A DNA stretch of 64,000 bases from Myotis daubentonii (lineage: Eukaryota > Chordata > Mammalia > Chiroptera > Vespertilionidae): positions 60,140,859-60,204,858 of the forward strand of contig NC_081852.1 in the NCBI RefSeq assembly GCF_963259705.1, in the 5' to 3' direction. This document shows positions 12,328 through 22,000 of this stretch, piece after piece. The translations under genes were made by a program, and so were the position numbers. A model generated the notes under the pieces. It saw only the letters and a list, made by a program, of their open reading frames with translations, was not told the DNA's origin and ran no database searches. How positions within the stretch are numbered: the first letter of the stretch is position 1; each line of letters begins with the position of its first letter.

Positions 12328-12494
12328 GCACCCTCTTCACTGGGTCCAGAATCCCCGAATCTGAACGTCTGCAGATATCAGACACAGCTGGACGAAAAGC
12401 CCCGCCTGTGACCCAGTGCGACACTAACCTCACAGACCTCTTTGAAGCTCCCCATTCCAGGGTCATTGGGGTGCTACTTTTCGGGGTGATCACT

Positions 12495-12603
12495 TCCTAA
12501 ACTATATAAATGTCCAATCACTATGTTGAACACTTGAAATGAATATAATACTGTATGTCAACTGTAATTGAAAAAATTAAAAGTTTTTTAAAGATTAAAA
12601 AAA
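12495..12603 (+). repeat. L1 3'-end fragment
   Basis: GAACACTTGAAATGAATATAAT and ACTGTATGTCAACTGTAATTG followed by an A-rich tail match the 3' terminus seen on many mammalian L1 elements (gtacacctgaaactaatataatattgtatgtcaac). Confidence 0.7.
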
Positions 12604-13052
12604 GAAATTCACCATTTCGGTGAATGAGGCATCAAGTGAAGGTATATCCATCCCTAGGACTCAACATCTGGAATATGTATAAATGAGAGAATTTATGTGT
12701 AAAGGACCCAGTCCCTTTTATTTAGAAAAAAGCTTTCGATTTTGGTAACAATTACCAAATTTAAGGAAACTGGTTCTAGTTAAAGATTAAGTCCGAAACT
12801 GAAACCGGACACTCATTGGGTACGGGCTGCCTGTCCCTACTTGAGCCAATTAAGCAGGGACAGGGTTGAATCGTATATAGTGTTTATTCCAATCCTGCCG
12901 GCAGCGTGGGACAGCAGGTCATGCACAAAGTCTGCTCTGCCCTCCACCATAGCCCTTCAGCTGCTTCTATTGGGTGAAGGACAAAGACAAAAGGGCAAGA
13001 ATGGGTATGCAAAAAGGTCAGTTTGCAGGCAATGCTGCCTGAGGGTCTGCAA
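12604..13052. other. Intergenic DNA, nothing recognised
   Basis: Mostly AT-balanced unique-looking sequence after the L1 tail. The last 30 bases (about 13025-13052) may be a diverged start of the tandem repeat that follows. Confidence 0.5.
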
Positions 13053-13351
13053 CAGTGCCCTCTCGTGGACATTCTGAGAAGAGCACCCTATAATGAAATC
13101 CAGGAGTCTGAAAAGGAAGTCCCACTGACGGTCCTAGAGTGCTCGTCCCCTTGCAGGGAGCCGTGCAGCATTTCCCTCTTGCAGGTATTCTGAGACCGGA
13201 ACCGTAGTCATGAATTTCACAAGTCTGAAGAGAAAACCCTATTGAGACCTAGGGCTCTCATCCTGCAGGGATGTTGCAATAGTGCCCTCTTGTGGACATT
13301 CTGAGAACAGCACCGTAGTAAGGGAGGTGCTGCAATGCTGCCCTCTTGTGG
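13053..13351 (-). promoter_or_regulatory. Tandem repeat carrying four CTCF-like motifs
   Basis: A unit beginning CAGTGCCCTCTCGTGGACATTCTGAG is repeated at 13053, 13169, 13280 and partly at 13336 (steps 116, 111 and 56 bp). On the minus strand the unit starts read CCACGAGAGGGCACTG, CTGCAAGAGGGAAATG, CCACAAGAGGGCACTA and CCACAAGAGGGCAGCA. Copies one, three and four closely match the CTCF core CCASYAGRKGGCRS; copy two is degraded. All share one orientation. The array lies about 2.4 kb beyond the GLRX3 polyadenylation signal, a plausible place for an insulator or loop anchor. Binding is inferred from motif only. Confidence 0.6.
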
Positions 13352-14469
13352 AGAAGGGGCGAGCCTGGGGTTTGGGGACACACACCCCCATTCCACCACT
13401 ATGCCCTTGAACGAATTCTTATGTCCCCAAGTTCTTCACCTGCACAATTCCTAACTCCTTTCATTGTATTTTTCTTTCCAGTTTTGGTTACCAAGCAAAG
13501 AGTTTAAAAGAAAAAGCCCATCCCTGCAGGCTATTTCCCTGAGTGAACACCAATCCCCTAAGAACCCTCCCCTGGCAAGGTCACCTTTAGGCTCCACATG
13601 AGGCACCCCCCTCGCTGAGGTCTGTTTTCCATGCTGGGAGGGCAATCCACAGCCCTCAGGGCCATGAGCTCCAGCCACGAGGAGACACAAGCACAGGGAG
13701 GCTGCGAGGAGTGGCTGGGCATGCAAGGGCCCTACCCCCCAAAAGCGTGGCGGTGCTTCTCACACCTGCAGTGCACACCGGGCTCTTTCCACACGGGAAC
13801 CCCCACTCCCACAACACCCACGCTCGCTAGGGCCCTCCCCACAGAGCTCAGACCTGGGGTGACAGTCAAATGACGTCACCTCTTCTTGCTCACAGCCTCT
13901 CAAGTGCTGGTAACAACTCTCTCTAGGATTCATGCATCGGAGAGGAGGTCGGTTCTGACCAAACGTTACTGCAAGGGTGAGCTCGAGGTTGTTAGAAAAC
14001 CTACTGGGGCCTGCCAGTGGAACGCGGGGTTCAGGTGGGCCCAAGAATCGCCTCGATCCTAAAATAGGTTAGGACTGGCCTTCCATCAGCTGCATGAGGT
14101 TCCCTTGACCTTCCCGGGTCTGGCTGCAAACACCTCGCTGCAGTGCACCCGGGCCCACAAGCAACCCCGCCAGAATGTAGGGAAAAGCAGACTAGCACGT
14201 GCTGGACGGGGATGACGCCCCGAACTCTATAAACCCTCACCCCTACTCAAACCAGGGTGCTCGGCCACGGGTGATGTCGCTGAGGGTTCTCGTCATGCGA
14301 GTCACCCTAAGGAAGGGCAGCCTGTTCTAAAATTCACGGCGCAGCTGACATCAGAGCAGCCCCTTTGGCAGAACAGTGGTTCCTAAGCTACAGGTGGGTG
14401 TTGATGTGAAGTGTCAGGCATTTGCTTTGAGCTGCAATAGGGAAAAATAGCTTATCAATCTGTGACAGC
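13352..14469. other. Intergenic DNA, no supported gene
   Basis: A 91-codon minus-strand frame at 13451-13726 begins with a hydrophobic stretch resembling a signal peptide, but it has no recognised family, exon context or promoter, so I do not call it a gene. Otherwise nothing is recognised. Confidence 0.5.
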
Positions 14470-14482
14470 AAAGACATGCTTG

Positions 14483-14697
14483 CCCCAGCTGGTTTGGCTC
14501 AGTGGGTGAGAATTGTCCTGGGGACTGAAACAGTTCTGGGTTTGATTCTGGTCAAGGGCATGTGCCTGGGCAGTGGGCCCGATCCCAGTAAAGGCAGCCA
14601 ATCAATGATTCTTATCACTGAGGTCTCGGTCTCTCTCTCTCTCTCCTTTTCCCTCTCCCTTACTCTCTGAAATCAACTAAAAATATATATTTTAAAA
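14483..14697 (+). mobile_element. Ves SINE (plus)
   Basis: tRNA-like head CCCCAGCTGGTTTGGCTCAG, box-B-like GGTTTGATTCTGGTC, CT-rich region and an A/T-rich tail. Imperfect 13-bp duplication: AAAGACATGCTTG (14470-14482) and AAAGATATTCTTG (14697-14709). Confidence 0.9.
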
Positions 14698-14709
14698 AAG
14701 ATATTCTTG

Positions 14710-15754
14710 CTTAGGATAAGCTGAAGTTAAAAGGTAATTTAGCAGGAAGTATCATAGGACAAGGTGGAGAGGGCAAAGTTCACAAAAGCAAGCGATTTCA
14801 GTTTGGGATACAGTATGCATGGATGGCCTCCTCCCCCGTGAGTCACTCAATGGCTTAATGAAACCGCATTTCCATCTGCACTTGGAGGTTCTGCTTCATG
14901 GACAATGAGGAGCCCCAGCTGATTACACAGCGGCAAGAAAACCCGGTGAGATGGTGTCCGTGTCAGAGCAGGAGGCAAGGCCATGTCCACCACTGCGACC
15001 TGCGCAGATGCCCTTGGGAACACCCCCCCACCCCCACCCCCCCGCCGTGGGCCACTGCCTCCCTCACACAGGCCAGCAGCAGGGAAGCGCGCCTCGGGCA
15101 GGGCGAGCCTCCAGGAGCCCGGCGTTTCCCGTCTCTTATCTGAGTGGCTGGCTGGTACCCTGTCCTTACCACCACCAGATCAATAGGCTGGGAAAAGTCA
15201 GTGACCATACAGGGCCACAGGCACCCCAAAAGCTGAGCAGCACGGAGGGGAAGGCAGCCATCCTGTGAATGGCGTGCATGACACAGGCCTACGGGAGACT
15301 CAGGATCAAAAAGTGTGCTGACATTTCCACGAACCTCGGGATGTTGCCAGCCTATTTAAAGGTGAAATCAATGCTGTCCACGTAGCTTAGAGGGAGCTGC
15401 AGCACCAACTCCCTCAGCCGTGTCCCAGCCGCCCACTCCCCGGTGCTGTGCCAACTCCGTCAGGCCGCTGCCTCTGCAGTGCTTCCTGGGAGCACACGCT
15501 GCGCCCACTAGAGTCCGAGGCGCCCTGCATCGCCCCACGAACCACCACTATGTGTGTCCGCGCTGTAGAGGCCTCTGGCCAGCGAGCGGAGCCACTGGCC
15601 TGGCCTGCGCTGCTGTGATGCCGCTGTGGACTCACTCCAGCCCACGCCTCCCCTTTCGGAAGCCTATTTACCCCTGCGGCAGGGAGCCCACATTAGGAGA
15701 GAGGCTGTGAGTGAGTTCACCACGTCACTATGTTAACTCCCTGTAAAGACACTC
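14710..15754. other. Intergenic DNA downstream of GLRX3
   Basis: Between the last intergenic SINE and the 3' end of GLRX3. C-rich runs near 15025-15045. No exon or RNA gene recognised. Confidence 0.6.
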
Positions 15755-15949
15755 TTTCCACAGTGCTTTTCACTGGTTTATTGCGCTCCAGTTTGGGTGG
15801 GGAAATGGTAACATGTCTTTAGCACGGCTTTGTGGGGCACAGCGACGGAAGGGGCCTTTCCTCCTGCGTCCGTGGGGAGGCCTGGCCCCGAGCCGCTCGG
15901 CTGTAGCGAAGTATTTCCTGCACGAGTTGGGCACCACGCTTAACTGTCA
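15755..15949 (-). other. GLRX3: GLRX3 3' untranslated region
   Basis: Runs from the stop codon down to the expected cleavage zone about 15-25 nt past the AATAAA at 15777-15782. An in-frame TGA (15947-15949) directly follows the TAA stop. At roughly 190 nt this is a short untranslated region. The exact cleavage site is estimated, and I see no stronger signal further out. Confidence 0.75.
15777..15782 (-). terminator. GLRX3: GLRX3 polyadenylation signal AATAAA
   Basis: Canonical hexamer on the minus strand about 170 nt after the stop codon, followed downstream by GTGGAAAGAGTGTCTTTAC, which fits a G/U-rich downstream element. Confidence 0.8.
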
Positions 15950-16000
15950 TTAATTTCCTCCGTTCAGTGTAGGCAGCAATTCGCCGTTTTCTTTCAGTTC
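15950..16000 (-). CDS. GLRX3: GLRX3 terminal coding exon 11
   Basis: Residues 320-335, [16 protein letters not shown], then TAA and an immediate in-frame TGA. The human end, from memory, is [16 protein letters not shown], so the tail differs at three positions. Acceptor TAG. Confidence 0.95.
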   Translation of the reverse strand, partial: ELKENGELLPTLNGGN

Positions 16001-19000
16001 CTAGAAATAAAGAAGAAAACAACATGGACAGGCACCTGTGAAAAACAACGCAGTGAGGGACGGCGTCCGTACCAGAGAACCGAACGAACGCCAGCTGCCG
16101 ACCTCCAGCTGAGCCCAGAGCCAGGGCGTCAGAGGACGCTGTCAGACCGCAACGTTCGGGTGGAAAAGGCTCCGCAGTAACAAATCCAGCAACTGGAACA
16201 AAACAATGCGGCCTCCTGTCCACACAACACAACAGAGAGAGGCGGAAACTGTGAGCAACTGAAGGAACGCACTGCGATGAGCGTCCACTCACACCTGCAC
16301 CGACACCTGCTGCCGGCGCCACTCTCCCCACCCGGCAAAGCCACCGCAGTGCCGCGCGAATACAGCTAAAGGCCAGCAACCGGCACATGCAGAAACCTCC
16401 AGAAAAGCTGGAACACAGCCATCAAGTTTAAAGTGTGACCGAAGGATCAAGTTTTCTAGTTTAATTTGATGGAACATGCCAGGTTCTTACGAAGCAGCCT
16501 GAACACCAATCAATAGCCCCATGCGAGCTCCTCTTGGGGTAGACCTGGGAGGGGAGACCCTGTCCCACGCTCTCAGCCGCCGGCAGTGATGCCTTGGGAT
16601 GCACCCCACAGAACAGAAGCCGCCCTGCTGCACCAAAGCCCCGTGGGATGTGCCGGGCACACGCCCCAGGAGCCCGGCGGCCCTCGGGGAGATCCGGAGG
16701 GAGGACGTCCTGGCTGACATGGCAGACAGCTCGCCTACTTCCCCAGGCCTGTGACCCCCCCTGACGGGACGAGGCCTCTCTCAGGAGCGGCACTAGAGCA
16801 GTGCGCTGGCCCGGCAGGAGTCCTGAGCACAGCAACTGTCCTCAGGGGCAGTTTAAGGGCGACCAGGTCTAAATGCTCCGACTCCACACACTCTCCAGAG
16901 TGGACCCTCAGAGCTGAGATGCACTCACTGAGTCCACGCTGCATAGCAGCTAAGATGGTCAGGACGTGAGACTGACTGGGTCACTGACCACCAGTCCATA
17001 TAGTCTATCACCCATTCATCACAGAAGCCAGCACTCTGCTCCCAAAGAGGCCAGAGCAGACCCCTGGGAACGTAACCCCGGTGTTAACTAACCTACAGAT
17101 GAAGAGCCCCGCCCTGCAAGAAACACATCAAAATGCCGATCCAGGCCCTGAAAGGTTTGGCTCAGTGGATAGAGCGTCGGCCTGCGGACTGAAGGGTCCC
17201 AGGTTCAATTCCAGTCAAGGGCATGTACCTTGGTTGCGGGCACATCCCCAGTGAGGGTTGTGCAGGAGGCAGCTGATCGATGTTTCTCTCTCATCGATGT
17301 TTCTGACTCTCTATCCCTCTCCCTTCCTCTCTGTAAAAAATCAATAAAACATATTTAAAAAAAAAAAAAAAAGGTTCTTGTAAAATGCCGATCCGGGAGC
17401 TGCTCCTGGTTCTCTTCCCAAAGAACAAACCCCCAAACTCCCATGTTCCTGCAAGTGAGCATCAAGGCATACGGCCAACACCCTGTGGCTGACCTAGAAG
17501 CTGCCGTGCAGCTCAGCTGCAGAATTAAATGAGATTTATTGATTGCATCTTCCCAAGAGTTACCAATGGCTAAGGTACAGGCTATAAAACGTTCAGACAA
17601 GAACAGGCTCGAGAGAATTTGGGGTCTGAAGACTGTGTTTTGCAAAAATAAAATCCCTGTATAAAATAACAGATGCAGAAATGTGTCTGTTGCTTCAGGG
17701 CTATTCAAAAGCTACTAAGGTAGACCTTTTCCCACCAGGAGTAGACGGTTTAGCAGAAACATGCCTCCCTGGCTCGCCTGAAAGTGTGATGTCAAACCCG
17801 AAAGCCTGCAGCCTCTGCACGCAGAGGCCGGCCTGTAGAACCTTCCACCAGCACTGACGCCACGCAGGTCCTGCTCGGATGCCTTCACGTTACAAAGTGC
17901 GGCTTTACAGCTTTCATCTCCAACGTAACTAGAAGCAGTGCCACTTACTGCTTGCCTTCCACCTAAGCCGGAGATGTGACCTCAGAGGAAGTCCAGGCAG
18001 AGGACGGCCTGGGCGCAGGAGCAGCTCGCGGCCTGGCCACGCCCCTGCTCAGGCCCTGCCATACCCACCACTGCCACCCCCTCCGGCACCGGCACACGAG
18101 GGGGCCAGTGTGGGGTGTCAGCTCCTCAGTAGTGTCTGCAGCACACAGGTGCCATCGCACTGCTAGACTTTAAATTCTAGAAGAAAAGCCATGGCCAGTG
18201 AAAATTCAACGAGAGTTTAAAGCCAACAAAGAAGGAAGCAAATCCCTGAAGACGTGTAAGAAACAGTGTGCCCCTGAAATGTGCTCACAGTCTGAGAAGG
18301 AACCGATCTTCTAGCATCTGAGACCCGGGGGATCTGGCACTGCAGCTCAGGCCTCCTGCCCACGACCTGTTGTCACCCAAGAGCATGTGAGTGAGGCAGA
18401 GCAGAGTAACATGAGAAAATCTATAATGATAAAAGCATAATATGCTAATTAGACCAGACGTCCTTCCAGGGCAAAGCCAGGGCGGCTGCGAGGGAAGGAT
18501 CCAGACAGCCGCGGCTGCGAAGGCCTACTTTTCCACGAATTTCGTGCATTGGGCCTCTAGCAGTAGAATAATTATAACAATGTGAGTCTAAAGGCACATT
18601 GAGTCTAAAGGACTTCAGGAGCAGAAGCAAACATTTCTAGCTGGAATACTCTAGGGCAGTGGTCGGCAAACTCATTAGTCAACAGAGCCAAATATCAACA
18701 GTACAACGACTGAAATTTCTTTTGAGAGCCAAATTTTTTACACTTAAACTATATAGGCAGGTACACTGTTATTAACTTAATTAGGGTACTCCTAAGGGAA
18801 GAGCCACACTCAAGAGGCCAAAGAGCCGCATGTGGCTCGCGAGCCGCAGTTTGCCGACCACGGCTCTAGGTGATTCCCAGACAAGAGTGACCCTAATGGA
18901 TTCAAAGAACAGACTGAACTATGGAACGTGCGAGGCCACCCAAAGCAGAGGCGGTGGTGAAGAAAAGCTGAAAACACGCAGGAAAGTTCCACCAGACTCA

Positions 19001-22000
19001 GCGCAGCGGGAGGAACGGAATCTGGAGCATGGCCACAGTGTACGCTGCTCTGAGCACCACGCGCCAGAAGCTGGGCGTGGCGGCCTCGCTCAGGAGCGGG
19101 AGGGGCTCCCGGAGCAGCAGCCAGGGTCGGGTCAGGCCCCACCGTGAGGCAGAGCCTGGGGCTCAGGTGAGCGGTGAGGACGGTCTGACATGGCAGTGTC
19201 GGGGAGATGACAAGATATGAGGGCCCAGACAGGGTAACATGCTGTCCAAGTGCCTGGACGTGAGGCCAGAAGAGAAAGGCGGCCAGGACAGCCAGAGTTC
19301 CTGTTCGAAACGGAACTCTCATGTCCCCGTCTTAGGGCGCCGTGGCGCGGGACTCACCTTAACGATGTCCAGCCCTCCGACCAGCTCCCCTTTCACATAC
19401 AGCTGCGGGTACGTGGGCCAGTTGGAGAAGGTCTTCAGTCCCTGCCGCACCTACGGAACAGCAGGAACTCTGACACCTGCCCTCAGCGCAAGGGACGCAG
19501 AGACCAAGGACATAAAGACAGAACTTACCTCCTCATCCTCCAAGATGTCAAACGTCTCATATTCAACACTGCAACAGGAGAAAACATTTTAACAGACAAT
19601 TCAGTTCTAAACAGAAACTGTAAACCTACTTCGTGTTTTTAAAATAGTCAAGAAAATCAACCATTTTGGTGCCAACAAAAGTAATTTACTGTAGAAAAAC
19701 GGAAATGATTTTACTTCTCACTCCATCGGGTACTGTTCAGAATAAGTCATGCCAAGACACAAACGTGTCTGAGTTTTTCTCTAGGCAATACGAGGTTACA
19801 CAGGGGCCAGCAGACCTTCCCCTAAAGGGCAAGAGAAACATTTAGATGCCGCAGGCCATGGCCGGAGCTGCTGGGACTCACCAGCCAGGACACCCTCACT
19901 GCCAGCGAATGCCGCCTTGTGACACGGGAATGGACTGACTCCAGGACGGGGCTGTGCTTTATCTGCGTGGCGGTCAGGGAATCGGTCAGTATGAGGCCAG
20001 GCGTGAGGTCCTATGTGCAGGTCCAAAAACTGGCCAAAGAAAACGCCACATACAAAATCTGAGGCCACCCTCAAGGGAAACCTTGGTTACTTGGTCAACA
20101 AGTTCCCAAGAAAACTATCCATGGCGCAGAAATACTCAAAGAAGACGACAGGATTAACCAGCAGCAAGTACGAGAAAAGAGATGTTTGAAAGAGCAAAAG
20201 GGAATGAAAAAGGACCTACACGAGGTGAGTCTCCCTTCAGGGTGAACTAAGGGAGCACATCTTCGGCTGAACCGTCTGATGAAAAGGGCGAGTGACAGGC
20301 CACCTGTCAGGGACCCAGGGAGCCCAGGGCCCAGGTGCATGGGCCTGAGGGTCCCAGCAGTTCTCTGTAAGGGACCGTTCACACCTCAGCGTGCACCTGG
20401 GACTCGGCCCTTGCGGCGAGTTCATCTGGACTAGCAAGGAAACGACAAGCGCAAGATCAGAGGAGGAAGAACAAAGGGCCCCCCGAGTTCACGGTGTGTC
20501 CCCGGTACAGAGCTGCAGAGGCTCCACGGGCGCCCACCGCCGCGCCATCCTGTTTACCAAGGCTCGGGCTGTGGGACACTGTCTCCCTCAGAAGCCCAGC
20601 CCCCCAAAGACTGCCCTCCCGTCCGGTCTGGACTGCACAGATACAGGACAGAAAGCAGGGAGCCCTTCCCAAATCTGCCAACTGTCAGTCCTGGCTCGTG
20701 AACAAGCAGAGGGCGCCCCAGGGACAGGCTGGGGCCAGGAAGGAGTGGGCTGGGTGTGTCTCCGTGGAGCTGTGGCCGAGGGAAGACGGAGGAAGGGCCA
20801 TAAAAATAAGGACCAAAACCAAGCCAGCTGTCCTCCATCCTCCAGAGTGAACAGGAGGCTCAGCACACAGGACAGGCTGACCAGACTCTGCTCTGTGCAA
20901 TGTCATGATCATTTTAATAAATCTATCCTTTTTCTTTTTATGTCCCTAAAATTGTACGTAAACCTGTACTATTTGACTATTTCAACTCTCCCCAAGAATG
21001 TCTAAATATTTCGAAGATTACTTTCCCTCTAATTTCATAGGACTGCCTCATCTATTTAAAGCTATGGTTAGAAAACGTATATTAAAAAGCAATTGTGAAA
21101 TAAAAGAAATAAGCAAAAACACATGACAAACTCTCTAAGACATGTGTAAATATCCCCAAGTGGTTTTGTTTTAATTTTTTAAATTGAGGTATAATTGACA
21201 TATAAAAGTGGTTGTTTTTAACCATAAAAATCAATCACAATTTTCTCACCTGACAGCTTATCACTGAGCAGATGAAAAGCAAGGACCTTGCATGTAATTT
21301 ACCCTCCTCCTCAGACCCATATAATCGACCTTAATACTTACCCCATCTGCTCTGTGGACAATTTTAGACACTACGATGTTTTTAAAGAAAATTAAAACAC
21401 CCATAATTCACTTTTTCCAAAATATCTTTATGCCTGGTAAGAACTCAGTTATTAACTTTCCTCTGGGAAAGTAGACAAATAGTTATTTCATTGTTGCCTG
21501 AGAAATGTTACCAGGAGTTTGACATTGGCCAGAACATTCTGTTGTAATCTAACTTAAAGCATTCACAAACCAGTATAACAACAATACTAGATAAAAATGC
21601 ATGGATTTAGATATAACTGAAAAGTTAGAACTTCTTAAATAGACCATTTAAAAGTAAGACTGACTTACCCAGTACTATTTAGTATTTCCAGAATCTGTTT
21701 GCTGAATCCACACTTAGCTTCCTAAATGCAGAGAGAAAAAGTGAAGATGCATGGCATTTCCCCACGGCCCACAGCCCACAGCCCACGGCATGGTTGTCCC
21801 TCACGCCCTGTCCTGGGACAGCTGGTGGGCGAGGACGAGCCTCAGGGCCCTTCACATCACAGGGCAGTCAGACGGGTGAGGGCTCAGGGGCACCTCCAGT
21901 GCTGACCCGGAGACATCAGCTCAAACGCACTCCCCCCTCCCCCCACAGGTTCACTTCGGTCTGTAACCAAGGGGAGGGCGTGTGTCTAGAAGCTTCTAAT

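Larger units (their letters stand above)
9831..12494. other. Intergenic DNA, no gene found
   Basis: No exon-like or conserved coding sequence is recognised. It contains a candidate hAT miniature element (10535-10602), a purine-rich GAGGAA run near 11260-11310 and a 15-nt poly-C tract at 12313-12327. Confidence 0.6.
16001..19357 (-). other. GLRX3: GLRX3 intron 10
   Basis: 3357 bp. Contains a Ves SINE (17143-17381), a HeliBat copy (18420-18560) and a hAT element (18657-18863). The remaining sequence shows no other exon or repeat I can name. Confidence 0.9.

Noticed and set aside
14372..14395. CAGTGGTTCCTAAGC as a hAT or MER5-like start
   Set aside because: No matching far terminus or 8-bp duplication found within several hundred bases.
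17143..17220. tRNA-like sequences with box A and box B
   Set aside because: They are heads of Ves SINEs, followed by CT-rich and A-rich tails and flanked by target duplications, not free tRNA genes.
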